Below the pieces are notes generated by a model. It did not search any database. It had not been told where the DNA came from and saw only the letters and a program-made list of their open reading frames with translations. A program made the translations under genes and the position numbers. From Viola odorata (Eukaryota > Streptophyta > Magnoliopsida > Malpighiales > Violaceae), in the NCBI GenBank assembly GCA_963691705.1, contig OY829537.1, forward strand, positions 36,521,514-36,585,513: DNA of 64,000 bases, read 5' to 3'. Of this stretch, positions 30,501 to 40,362 are shown one piece after another; within the stretch, counting starts at the first letter, position 1, and each line of letters starts with the position of its first letter.

Positions 30501-32743
30501 AATTCAGCACTCGTTTTTTCCATTTTTCTTTGATCATCACGAACTTTTAGGAGAGATAGGGGTAGAATGCTGAATTTCTTCCCTTTGTGAGTTAAATGTA
30601 CCTTGTTCGTATGACCATCATGTATGACTTTTCTATCAAACTGCCACGGTCGTCCAAGAAGTAAGTGACTTACATCCATGGGAACGACATCACAAATTCG
30701 TTCATCTTCATATCCGCCTATTTTGAAGGAAATAAGCACTTGCTCGTTCACCTTTACTTCGCCACTATCATTGAACCAATGTAACGAATAGGGATTAGGG
30801 TGTTTTGTCGTGGGCAAATTTAATTGATGCACAAGTAGATGGCTAGCGGCATCTACTACACTTCCATTGTCAACGATCAAAGAGGCGCTCTTGCCTTGGA
30901 TTTCAAAGTGAGAATGGAAGAGATTTTCTCTTTGTTCAAGGCATTCGGTTTCCCCATTAGCTTGAGTAGTTAGGCTTCGTCTTATGACCAATGTCATAGT
31001 GGGAACGGGCTGGATTTCTTCTTCCTCACTACTCTCATTTATCTCTTCTTCACCAATTTCCAACTCATTGCCTTCTTCATTGTCATCATTCTCGGTTTCA
31101 TATCCTCCTTCTCGAATCATGATGACCCTCCGATTAGGGCACTTGGAAGAAATGTGGCCTCGGCCACGACATTTGTAACACTCAATGTTACTTGAAGATC
31201 TCCTTGGTGGTGCACTAGTTTGGGAATTGTTTATTGGTTTTGGTGGGGGCGTTTTAGATTGGGCCGTGTTAGGGTAAGGAGTGTATGGCTTAGGTGTAGT
31301 GACATCATTCTTTTGCAGTGGTGTGATTTTGGTATAGTCCTTTTGGTATGTGTCTTTGGAGTAAGATTTCCATGGTGTTTTGGATGGATAAGGGGTTGTT
31401 TGGGGTGAGGGGCGATTTGGATATGATTTCTTTTTGGCAGATTCATGTGCTTCCACTTTGAAAGCATAGTGCAACATTGGTTTTAAACTTTCGAACTCTT
31501 TAAGCTCAAGTTTGTACTTGATCTTATCATTAAGACCATTTAAGAATCGTGCCATGGTGATTTCTTCTTCTTCCCTTGTTTCGGTTTTTGTAAGAAGAGA
31601 TTCTAACTCATTGTAGTAGTCACCAACGGATTTGGAACCTTGTCTCAAACCTTGCAACTTATTTTGTAAGTCACGTTTGTAGGTATATGGGACGAATCTC
31701 TCTCTCATTACTCGCTTCATCTCGGCCCAAGTATTGATAGTACTTGTTCCGATTCTCTCTCTAGTCATCTTCTCCCACCAACTCACGGCATAACCATCAA
31801 ACTCCATGGCTGCAAGTTTAACCTTCTTAGGTTCAGAATATTGATGGCAATTGAAGATTCTTTGAACTTTGCCTTCCCACCTGATATATTCATCCGGATC
31901 AATGGTACCTTCAAAAATGGGAATTCGAACCTTGATGCTACTGAGGTTGTCATCAATTCTTGGTTCCCGAATTCGGTTGGCGTATTCATCATATCCATGT
32001 GGAAGATCTTCATACATGTCTTCATCTAGGGTTCTTTGGAAAGATTGGAAAGATGGAAAAGGTATCCCTTGAGAATAATTATTGCCATGTGCAAAGTTAT
32101 TGGCCACGGCCCCGTGGTGGCCTGGTGGCAAAGCGCTCCCATAGGTGGGAAAGTTGTTGTTTGAAGAAGGCGGAACATGAGACATGGTAGGTTTGTCAAA
32201 GCCCGGCGGTGGATAAGAGGATGAAGCAAAGGTTCCATGGTGGTTTAGTGGCATGTTTTGGTTTCGAAGTGGAGTTTGGATCGGATGTGGACCGAGGGAA
32301 TGGAACTTTCCCTTGAGTCTTTGGTCTTGTTGATCTCTCACTTTTGCCATTGCTTCGTTGGAAATAGGAATATTAAGGGGAACACCTTGGGCTTGTTTGC
32401 TAGGATTAACAAGATTGCGTGAGCCTCCGTCGGCCACGCTCTTGGACTTAGAGATTTCACCTCCATTTTCTTCTTCAGAGTCAGTTGTAATATGGCCATC
32501 GGTGTTGTTTTTCTTGGTTTTTATGTTTGTGTCAAGAGGTGGCTTTTGAGTTTCCGCGGGCTTGCCTTGTTCAAGTTTTTCTAATCGGGCAAGTAATCCG
32601 ATGTTGGCAGCTTGTAACTTGGCGTTGGTAGCCTGACCTTCTTCGATGAGTTGCCTCATTTGATCCATCATGGCAAACCAAGGATTAGCTTGTTCACCTT
32701 CTGATTTTATGTCACTTTGATCAGCCACACTATTTTGAGACAT
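27407..32743 (-). CDS. CRM gag-pol polyprotein, one uninterrupted frame
   Basis: The open frame reaches 32851, but the likely start is the Met at 32743 (MSQNSVADQSDIKSEGEQ), giving about 1778 aa. In order: gag (GYAVSWWEKMTRERIGTSTI, near 31760), zinc knuckle CYKCRGRGHISSKC (31141-31182), protease with VDNGS (about 30864-30875), RT with YFDDILIYS (about 29645-29671), RNase H with ECDASGIGLGAVL, integrase HHCC finger, and DDE core (VDLSMDFILGLPRSRNG, SDRDTKF, HPQTDGQTEVVNR). Next comes the C-terminal PRGDGPFEILHRINNNAYVL typical of chromoviruses. The tail SRTNPFKEGGDDT and ITRSLTKKL resembles the CRM C-terminal region. No stop or frameshift was seen. It is expected to make virus-like particles and copy its RNA; activity is inference. 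Confidence 0.93.
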   Translation of the reverse strand: MSQNSVADQSDIKSEGEQANPWFAMMDQMRQLIEEGQATNAKLQAANIGLLARLEKLEQGKPAETQKPPLDTNIKTKKNNTDGHITTDSEEENGGEISKSKSVADGGSRNLVNPSKQAQGVPLNIPISNEAMAKVRDQQDQRLKGKFHSLGPHPIQTPLRNQNMPLNHHGTFASSSYPPPGFDKPTMSHVPPSSNNNFPTYGSALPPGHHGAVANNFAHGNNYSQGIPFPSFQSFQRTLDEDMYEDLPHGYDEYANRIREPRIDDNLSSIKVRIPIFEGTIDPDEYIRWEGKVQRIFNCHQYSEPKKVKLAAMEFDGYAVSWWEKMTRERIGTSTINTWAEMKRVMRERFVPYTYKRDLQNKLQGLRQGSKSVGDYYNELESLLTKTETREEEEITMARFLNGLNDKIKYKLELKEFESLKPMLHYAFKVEAHESAKKKSYPNRPSPQTTPYPSKTPWKSYSKDTYQKDYTKITPLQKNDVTTPKPYTPYPNTAQSKTPPPKPINNSQTSAPPRRSSSNIECYKCRGRGHISSKCPNRRVIMIREGGYETENDDNEEGNELEIGEEEINESSEEEEIQPVPTMTLVIRRSLTTQANGETECLEQRENLFHSHFEIQGKSASLIVDNGSVVDAASHLLVHQLNLPTTKHPNPYSLHWFNDSGEVKVNEQVLISFKIGGYEDERICDVVPMDVSHLLLGRPWQFDRKVIHDGHTNKVHLTHKGKKFSILPLSLLKVRDDQRKMEKTSAEFHLLQKIKENKKSGEKKVRKESNTHHEKSKHSSEIELKQKESKVKPMSVFVKGKALKHAYETSKICFVLRYKEHCLNVHSDPSTLPSPIVSLLQEFDDVFPKEMPSGLPPIRGIEHRIDLILGSALPNRPAYRCNPDETKELQKQVNELLNKGFIRESMSPCAVPVLLVPKKDGTWRMCVDCRAINKITVRYRHPIPRLDDMLDELSGSKVYSKIDLMSGYHQIRMQEGDEWKTAFKTKYGLYEWMVMPFELSNAPSTFMRLMNHVLREFIGKYVVVYFDDILIYSRSMSEHIAHLRTILFTLRTNKLYAKMSKCEFCLDSVHFLGFVVSVDGVQVDDEKVKAIQEWPTPKNASDVRSFHGLASFYRRFVPNFSTLAAPLNELTKKNVTFEWNERQEKAFQELKGHLSQTPILALPDFNKAFELECDASGIGLGAVLTQEGRPIAYFSEKLNGAQLNYSTYDRELYALVRALMVWEHYLLPNQFVIHTDHLSLKFLQGQAKLNKRHAKWMEFIEAFPYTIKYKQGKENVVADALSRRYVLLTTLDAKIFGFSHLVTLYEHDDELRDIYIACAKGPYLHYVKHENFLFKHNRLCIPRSNVRELLVLEAHSGGLQGHFGITKTLHVLKVHFFWPKMKIDVTKVINRCLICKRAKSKSMTHASYIPLPVATHPWVDLSMDFILGLPRSRNGHDSIFVVVDRFSKMAHFIPCAKTHDATYIANLFFLHVVRLHGIPKSIVSDRDTKFLSHFWRTFWAKMGTKLLFSTTCHPQTDGQTEVVNRTLGSLLRVMVDKHGTKWEESIPFIEFAYNHANHSTIGFSPFEVVYGFQPLTPLDLIPLPLSVIQCVDGETKAATVKSIHAKVKRNIEDMNEKVTHKRNKGKTPTSLEPGQWVWLHWRKDRFPSRRQGKLSPRGDGPFEILHRINNNAYVLDIPSEYGSISNSFHINDLSLYHAENQEFDEMDSRTNPFKEGGDDTIIPKEALELTSRRPITRSLTKKLTLWIEGKMSKDEHQVEGQTRMKITLHIGGQPKTIE
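27577..27604 (-). other. CRM polypurine tract
   Basis: Minus strand aaagaaggaggaga lies directly before the LTR start TGATACG (LTR boundary at 27590/27591). It is the plus-strand DNA primer site and is also translated as part of pol (KEGGDD). Confidence 0.85.
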
Positions 32744-33884
32744 CGTGATGGTAATTCCTGCACAATTAACAAAGGTTAGTAGAAAACTCTCCCTCACGTG
32801 TTTAACTCTCGTGTTTAATTCACTCGTAAAAGTTGTTCTCGCCAAAGTCACTCAATGCTTTGTTTCGTGCCTTGAAACTCAAGTTATCTCTCTTTTGTTT
32901 TTGTTTTTTTTTTTTTTTTTTTTTAATAAGGACAATTACAAGTCTCAACACAAGATGTTAGGAGTACAAAACACTTTCAGGAAGGAAGGATGGACTAGCG
33001 GAAGGAAGGAAAAAAAATGAAAACTTGGACAGCAAGAGTAGGAAGAAGGATTCGAACAACAAATGTTCCAACTTTTGTTCACTTGGCAATATTTCCACTT
33101 CACAACAATCACACGAATTGATTTTGTTTTTTTTTTTTCTTTTTTTTTTTGACCAAGGGTAGGGGAAAACAAGACTTTGTTGTTCTTACTTGTTACCTTC
33201 CAATGCACAAGACTTTTGTGTAAGACCCACGTTTTCTACCCTTAAATGTAGGAGAAAAGTAGATATGTATTTGACTTTGGTGTATTCTTGTCCCCAACAA
33301 GATTGACTTGTGTACCCACTGAATACTTCTGTCTTAAACACTTAGGAAACACAAAATAAGACCTTGAGGAAGATCTAACATGACCTGATGTTCGTCCTCC
33401 CCAAGTGTTTAAACGAAATTTTTTGAAGAAGACACAACAACAACAAGATAAACACAAAAACAGTCAGATTGAGCTATTTCGCGACAGACCTTCGATCATT
33501 GACAAAACGGAATAGCAAATGACGGAATAGAATAATGAAATTTAACAGGGTTGTAACTAAGACATGGAACTACAACTTTGAAGAAGGAAAGAAGACGAAA
33601 TTTCGAAGGGAAGACACAGTAAACGGCCGAACAACACAGATCGGATTTCTCGGGTGACTTCTGCGCACTGTTTTAGTTTTGCCCAAAAGTACACGATTGA
33701 GTCCGAATTTCCTGAAGGCCAAAAGATGAAAATTGTTAAGAACAGAATGAATAAGATTGAAAAAAAATTTCAGATTTTTCTGGGAGATGAAAATCTCGAA
33801 GACGGGACAGGAAGAACACAAAATTTTCTGGACAGAAACAGAAGCGAAAACACAACTCGAAGCGGCTAGAGCTCCACTACCACT
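32744..33884 (-). other. CRM leader (5' UTR) with PBS
   Basis: Non-coding leader of about 1.1 kb between the 5' LTR and gag. PBS-like agtggtagtggagctctag is next to the LTR (33866-33884). It has long T tracts on the plus strand (32906-32925, 33128-33152). No independent gene was seen. Confidence 0.75.
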
Positions 33885-34716
33885 TGATAAGCTCCAGCCT
33901 CTTAAATGAAAGAAACCGAGCTTGGACTAAGGAGGATCTAGCTTGGAGCTGCCAAATCAACGGATTAATAAGATAAAACACCAGAAGATTAGTTCAACAA
34001 GTTGGAGTAATGCAGCGGAAATTGAGAGTTGCTTGAAAATGTAAAGAAAAGGTGGTAGAACCGACCATTGGACAGAAATGTAAAGAGGGCGGGCAAGCCT
34101 CCCTTTGAGCAAGAATGTAAAGAACAAGAATGTAAATTGCTTGAATTAAATTGCGGGAATTTAAATGACAGAACGAAAGAGGAGGCAAAGCCTTCCAAAG
34201 TGCTGGAATTTAAAGGAAAGCTTGTAAATTGCAAGAATGTAAATACTTGAATTGAAAGTTCTTGAATTTAAAGCTACAAGGTAGAAACATAAACATAAGA
34301 AGCATAAGCATTCAGTTTTATCATTCTTCAAGTTGTCCCAATGAAAGAAAGGAGCTAGCTATTTATAGAGAACTAAGTGACCACTTAGTACAAGTTGGTC
34401 CTCATAAGAAGTGTCTTTCTCCTTGTTAGTCCTTCAAGGTATTTAGGGTGAATTTTAATCCCATTGTAGTCACTTAATGGTTCAACCGTCATGACGCTGG
34501 TGGACTGGCGTCATGATGGTGAGGTTGTTGCTCTTATTCAATGGTTTTTGGTTGGCCTCCGATATGGAGTGTAATCGTCATTCGTGTCTGTCCTTCGACT
34601 TGATGTTCATCCTTACTCATCTTGCCCTCAATCCACAATGTAAGCTTCTTGGTTAGACTCCTAGTGATTGGCCTTCTTGATGTGAGCTCTGAGGCTTCCT
34701 TGGGTATGATCGTATC
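33885..34716 (-). repeat. CRM 5' LTR
   Basis: 832 bp with intact TG...CA ends. It contains the minus-strand TATA box at 34359-34368 (ctataaatag) and a copy of the pol 3' coding end. That copy differs from the 3' LTR at three sites seen by eye, two of which change an amino acid (A/S and K/T). Confidence 0.93.
34359..34368 (-). promoter_or_regulatory. TATA box of the CRM 5' LTR
   Basis: Minus strand ctataaatag, well inside the LTR, the likely core promoter for the element's genomic RNA. Confidence 0.6.
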
Positions 34717-35797
34717 AGTCGACAGTCGCAACAGTTTCTTGGGAAGATGCTTGAACAGGATTAATGGCAGCGGCGACAGTGGCAACTTCCTCTCTTTCCT
34801 TCTTCTTCTAAGCTCTTCTCTCCCGACGTCTTATGCACTCTAGTTTCCAACCACGTGGGGGAACTGCACAATAACGAGATAACGTCAGCGTTAGTATTTC
34901 CTAGAACAATAAAGAAAATGGCAAAACACTCACCAACAACACATTCTCGGAGGTCAATTCCGCAGGACAATTTGCGAGTATGGACGCTGAAGTCCAGTTG
35001 AAGCAATGTGTTCAACCAACCTTGCTTGGTTGAAGGAAGAGGTTGTCGCTTACCCCAGGGCCCGTCTTTGATGGCATGGTTAAAGCCAGTCCTCCACCAG
35101 GGGCCAGGCAGATCAATAACAAAAAATCCATCTTTCCAACCAGAAATGGAAGACTCAATATGCATGAGTTTCCAGGTAAAGGGTTTTAGTGATTCGTCAT
35201 CATAACGAGGCGCTATCGCTATCACGCCTCTATGAGAATATAATTGAAAAAGAGAACGAAGCAACAAAAGGGAGGGAGAAGCAATCTCCTTAAATCTACA
35301 TAGTTTTATAAAGGCATAAATACAACAGTATGCATTCGGGCTCAGTTGGGCTGGATTTAAATCGAATTCAGAAAGCAATTGTTCCACTAAAGGTTCAAGA
35401 GGAAACTGGAAACCATAATTGAACATCTTGGTGTACAAGACCCTACGGTTGCCAGGTAATTCACTATTCAGACGGAGTGAATTGGGGGCAACACCAACCG
35501 AACAACCATTGAGAATATTGACGTTGTATTTAACCAACCACCGCCGAAGCACGGCCGGAGAAGTGATAGTGGAGACGGTGTTTTCAATCTTTTCCTCCCC
35601 GATAGATTTGGATCGGGGACGACGAGTTCTTGCCATATTAAAATTAAAAGGATGAAGAAAGTAACAGGGAAGAACAGATGTACCTTCTAAAGGAGTACCA
35701 GAATACCTAGACGGTGGCAAGAAGAAAGTTAAATAGCTTCTTGAGACGCTATTGAGAAAGTGAGAGTGAGAAAAGAAGGAAAAGAAATATGAGGCGT

Positions 35798-35805
35798 GTT
35801 TTATA
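35798..35805 (-). promoter_or_regulatory. TATA-like box upstream of antisense ORF B
   Basis: Minus strand TATAAAAC, 162 bp upstream of the ATG at 35636, suitably placed for an antisense promoter. Inferred from sequence only. Confidence 0.4.
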
Positions 35806-36272
35806 ACCCTAGGGGTTAATCGAAACGACTGTTGCAATACTTGTCGTTTGGTAAAAGGCGCATTAAGAAGAAGGGACGCGCGCAATGAGCACAGTTTTGG
35901 GAAAGTGAAAAGACGCTTTGATTTTAACACTCCCTAGGGGGCGCCAACTCCTAACGTCTCCACGAAGGGACACGTGTACCCTAGCCATTATGACTTCCTC
36001 CATCGCATTAATGGGAGATTCTCGAGCATTAAATGCTCTGAAAAGCGAGATCGGCTCCTAGATTACCATATTTGAAATAGACACAATAACGCGTCAATCG
36101 AGATAACGCGAGATAAAGCATTAAGGCAATCAGCAGCTGTCGAGTTACAACTAACCAAAACACCGATAAAGGAGGAAGAAAATGCTACAAAGCTCAATTG
36201 TTAATCAAAGGAGCCCAAACATTATTACAAAGAGAATGACGTCAATATTCGAACATAAAAAGAAAAGCACAA

Positions 36273-37565
36273 CTACATGGGAGGAGCAAAGGTTTCCACG
36301 CCCTCCGCGGCATTTGGATCATCTGATAATGGTAGCGTATCAAAATCGTTGTCGTCACCCGTCTCTTCTTCGTCCAAGGAAGGAAGACCTTCTTTGCTCC
36401 CGTCAATCTCGCCCATTCTCTTGGAAATGTATATTGCTACTTTAGATGGGTCGAAGTGGTTATGGTTGTAGCAATCCGTGTACCCAGCGTTAACGGACCA
36501 CATGGTTTTTCTCTTCCACCACTCAATCTTCAACGGGGCTCTAGCCTGATTCTCATCTCGGGCCGCTATCTCCTCATGAAGAAGAGAAATCTTTGCTCTC
36601 GCAGCCGCTAGCTCTCTCTAAAGCTTCAACCGTAGCTCTTCCTTTGGATTTCTCTCTTGCCAGGTCGACACGATAATTATCCAACTTTATTTGGGTCTGG
36701 TTCTGAAGCCGCGTTACTTTCCTCACTCGAAGGAACACCTTCAGCGGTACCAGAAGATGTGGCAATATCGTGTGAAGAAGGGCCCGTTATCGGCACTGGA
36801 GGAGGACCCGTAACATCCCCAGCTGCGTTCATCTCTCTCTTCCCTGAGCCTTTTCCGTTGAGCCTTGGAAAACTAGCGAAGCCCAGATTCTGTGTCCATA
36901 TCCTCAGCGTCGTACGAAAAAACATCAGTCTTGACTACTGCCGGGCCCGAGCTAGATCCTCTCTTCCGAATGGGCAACCAATTCTCCACAAAATAAGTAA
37001 CGCGGTCAGAAATGTCACACCCCCTTTGAGGAATCGCCCCCGAAGTTCTTCTTTTCTTTAACGGGATACTATGATAGAGTGGGGCCCTAGGAAGCGAAGA
37101 GAAGGGCATTGCTGGAGGTGGCGCGGCACTCGCATGAGCGTCATCCTCTTTGGATGGCCGACTGTCAACGTCTCCTGTAAAAGGCCGCGTCAGTAGATGA
37201 AAAAGGGAAATGATAACGCTAGAATACAAAAGCTCACCTATGACGCATGCGGACAGAGGTTTATACAAGGCAAAGTTGCGGATGTGAAAAGGCATTTCCA
37301 TTTCTAACAAGGCGTCGGCATGAAGAGGAAGGCGAAAGCCATAACGAAACATTTGAAAATATAACATCCTATGGGTTCCCCATAACCTATCATGGAGTCT
37401 CATACTCCTATCTGGAAGAGTAACGCTATAACCACTAGGAAAGGTGATGTCATGACTCTCTAACTCGAGCCGCAGATCAATCTCACAAGTAAAAACACTC
37501 GTAGTATTCTCGATCTCAGAATCTAAAGGCTCCCGAGGGGTTGTCTGAGATCTCATGCGGCGCAT
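36273..37565 (-). pseudogene. Tat antisense ORF A, paralogue of ORF B
   Basis: Minus strand, starting MRRMRSQTTPREPLDSEIEN. MLYFQMFRYGFRLPLHADAL aligns with YTKMFNYGFQFPLEPLVEQL of ORF B. A 63-nt intron (37237-37175, gtgagc...tttacag) lies after ACVIG, the same place and phase as the first intron of ORF B (after ECVVG). The next exon is Pro/Ser-rich and basic (HSIPLKKRRTSGAIPQRG), then acidic. Its downstream part is broken by stops. It ends with a helical segment (NQTQIKLDNYRVDLAREKSK) and a C-terminal block GYTDCYNHNHFDPSKVAIYI that ends at 36273. The domain is shorter than in ORF B: the 'LSPNAY...GWKDGFF' half is missing. Function is unknown. Confidence 0.6.
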
Positions 37566-38074
37566 AGTAAAGAGGCAGTAAAAGAAAAACCAGAAGAAGG
37601 TAGAATAGGGTACTTGAGAAAGGAGAACAGCAGAACAGACAGATCGCCTAAGTCGACGAATGGTTGAGAAGTTCTTCTGTCAGTAGATGAGAAGAGCGAA
37701 GAATGGCAGAGAAATTTCAAAAAGTGAGTAAAAGCGTAAGAAGAAAGAAGTTGTTTCTTTTTAAAGGGGTCGAACATCACAGAGGTGACCAAACGGCCTA
37801 TCAGAATGAGACACTCGTGAAACTGAAGATGGCACGTGGAAGAAGCATTAAAAGAAAATTTAAAGCTCAGCACCTACATTTATCAAAAAGGCAGTTAACA
37901 ACGGGAAGTTGAAAAGATGGTTACGCGACATTTGCAAGATAAGAAGCAAATAACCGTTTAGCGTTATCTACTCAACGACTGTGAAGTTATCAGATAACGA
38001 GAGCAGAGAAAACAGGGAGCATTTCCTTATTCAAATAAAAGCCATGCAGCATCTACAAACATATAATGCATGAG

Positions 38075-38554
38075 TCAATCCTCGTCAAGAAAACTAGAAG
38101 GCAAGTAGAAATCGTCTCCTCTTGGAGTCGGCAGTTCTTCGTTAAGTAGAGAGAAAGGTTTTTCGGGCTTCCCCTCCGTGTCCTGCTCCGATTGGAGGTC
38201 CTTCAAAAGCCTTTTTCCCTTCAAAGGAGACGTATGAGAGCCCTCCTAGGCGGCAGGAGATGGAATGTCAAGATAATCACAACGAGCAGGAATCCCTTCC
38301 CCGGACATGAAACGTCTGAGGTGAGGAAACAATACGTCATCAACCACTCTTGGCCAATCAGAAGCCATAAAGGAAGAAGAGTCAAAGCAGGTGTCAAACG
38401 CTCGAGAGGCATTATTCTTCGACCTCTTACGAGCCCCACGATGAGAAATCCGTATTCTGGGACGCGACGGAGAAGGATCGTCTAAATTGGGGGAAGTAGG
38501 AGGAGCTCTTGGGGAATCATGCTCCACTATTTCGATAGAGCATGAATCGACCAT
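38075..38554 (-). pseudogene. Tat antisense ORF C
   Basis: A minus-strand frame of 159 codons interrupted by one TAG near 38246 (DYLDIPSPAA-stop-EG). It begins MVDSCSIEIVEHDSPRAPPT, has a Pro/Arg-rich basic segment (SRPRIRISHRGARKRSK), then DWPRVVDDVLFPHLRRFMSG and an acidic end (YLPSSFLDED). I recognise no family. It lies upstream, in antisense order, of ORF A and may be an independent gene or an upstream exon of it. Confidence 0.4.
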
Positions 38555-38961
38555 GATATTCTAGGCAGATTCCACGAAGAAATGAAGGGAAAAGATGAAC
38601 AGGAAAGAGGAAAGAAAGATTCCATTAAATAGTTGTGGTGAAAAGGCATTACTACCTCTTCGTATACCCCCCAAGGATAATTAATACGCCTTGAGAATGC
38701 AAATCATCGTTACAAAATCCGATCTTGTGATCACGACTGTTTGAAATTTGTGCTGATTAAAAGGTGTCGAGAAAACTACCCAATCAGTTAGCATTGGGGA
38801 AGAGGCGTGAAGTAAATTCGAGAAACGGTCAGGAGGAATATTTATCATCACCAATCAAATTCAATGAATAAAGAGAGCAAGCGTTGTGGAAGTTTGACCA
38901 GTGCCAGACCCATTTTCAGTTGGGCTAACGTAGGTTACAGTTGGTATACCGTTTGCACAAC
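38555..38961. other. Tat internal DNA left of the Athila insertion
   Basis: Non-coding sequence upstream of antisense ORF C, up to the target duplication acaac at 38957-38961. Nothing further was recognised. Confidence 0.5.
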
Positions 38962-40362
38962 TGATGGTTGCCAAAACCGTCAAAATAAATCAAGTTACAA
39001 TTTACCATGCACAAATATAATTTAACTGCAGCAAGTGGTAAAAGGATTGTTCCTCAGAGATTCGGTGGATTAAAATCAATTCTTTGTATTAAATAAAAAG
39101 GGTGGTAAATACCAATATAAGTTGTTGATTGATTGCAAACAATTTAGATTGACAGAAATAAACAAAACAGAAGACGCAGTGAGTGATATTAACCAGTTGA
39201 TAAAGACTTCCCAGTAAGGACTTCTTATAGCTCATGATTCGAATAGATTGATCATAGATGCAAGAATATTAAACACTAAACTTATAGGAAGGCTCTAGAG
39301 ACCAGGTATTGGTCACCTAGATCTCCTACTTTCCTCCTACACAAGACTTCCAAAGAGGCACTCTATTGGAAGTCCCTAATCATCCTAACAATCCTAAGAG
39401 ACACTCTATAAGATTTAATCAGGGCAATTGATAGACGCAGGGAAAGACCTAATCCCAGGCCTGGGATAGAGAATCGTGTCTATCCTATAAACCAGATCTG
39501 ATCCTTCTTCTAGCTGTCACCAGCTAGTTGCCTTCGTATTTCTCTTGGCAATGTAGACTCCAAAGCCGCCAGAAAAGACTGTAATCGTTCCAAACCTTAT
39601 GTGAAGTTGATCAGACTTTACTAAGAACAAGGACAAGTTGTCATGCAAACAAGAAGGATAAGAATACAAGTATAGAGTGTGTGAAGTGCGAATTGATCTC
39701 ACAACCTAGGAATCATGGCTTTGAATCCTTAGTAAGAAGAAGGCGCTTAGCCTATAACAGACATAATATAAATAATAATAAATAACAGAATATAAAAGAA
39801 ATCCGAATTGTATTGAAGATAAGAGAATAGTTTAAGCTGCAACAATGGTAGAAAATCCCAGAGAGAAGAGACCCACCTCTTCTTCTCAACAGCAACTTTA
39901 AATAACAAAACCTATCTCTGGGTCAAAATTCAAAAGACGAAGAGAAGATAGATATCTAATCTTACGGGATTGTTTATTTAAATACAAAAAGAGAGAATCG
40001 ATCATGCTAATCGATTAAGGAGTTCTAAGCACAATCGAACTTCTTTCCTTCTGGAAGACGGCAACTCAATTCCTTGATTTCGCTCACGGCCCACGAATCA
40101 ATCTTGCGGCCCAGATAGCTCATTAAGTCAGTTGACTCTGGTCAACGCTTCCAGTTTCTTGGCTTATCCCAGGTCTGGGATCATATTGTTCTTTGATCAG
40201 CAAAACAACTTTGATACAGGCTCTTTGGACTCCTTTTGAATAATTCTGTTTCTCAGCAGCCTATCTGTGGAAAAGGAGGGAAAAAACCATCATTTAGCAG
40301 TATCATCATCCAAAAATAGATGTAAAAGGATGATGAAAAGATGACATTTTAGCGCTCTATCA
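38962..40362 (-). repeat. Athila 3' LTR, full length (1401 bp)
   Basis: It begins tgatggttgcc and ends gcgctctatca on the plus strand. About 1 kb of it is repeated at 44978-45996 with scattered differences, many more than between the CRM LTRs, so this insertion is older. Confidence 0.92.

Larger units (their letters stand above)
26766..34716 (-). mobile_element. CRM-lineage chromovirus (Ty3/gypsy), young, with intact gag-pol frame
   Basis: The LTRs are 26766-27590 (3') and 33885-34716 (5'), starting TGATACGATC on the minus strand. Only three differences were seen by eye over ~825 aligned bases. PBS-like agtggtagtggagct follows the 5' LTR; the PPT aaagaaggaggaga precedes the 3' LTR. The pol frame crosses the PPT and ends in the LTR, a feature known from CRM elements. 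It is inserted in antisense ORF B of the Tat element, in the same orientation as that ORF. Bases next to the 5' LTR are gtcga (34717-34721); the other side is rearranged, so the target duplication is not confirmed (ctcga near 26474-26478). Confidence 0.9.
25857..35636 (-). pseudogene. Tat antisense ORF B ('putative gypsy type transposon'-like), split by the CRM insertion
   Basis: This minus-strand gene is opposite to gag-pol. Inferred exons are 35636-34934, 34863-34717 continuing after the CRM insertion at about 26480-26313, and 26240-25857. Introns are 34933-34864 (gtgagt...tgcag) and 26312-26241 (gtatgc...ctctag), with frames in agreement. It starts MARTRRPRSKSIGEEKIEN. The domain YTKMFNYGFQFPLEPLVEQL, LSEFDLNPAQLSPNAY and SGWKDGFFVIDLPGPWW matches the style of the Pfam family 'putative gypsy type transposon' (Transposase_28). 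Exon 2 has a TAG after RRERRA. The phrase ASSQETVATV / [10 protein letters not shown] repeats across the insertion point. The C-terminus is acidic and Ser/Pro-rich. Function is unknown. A TATA-like site is at 35798-35805. Confidence 0.65.
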
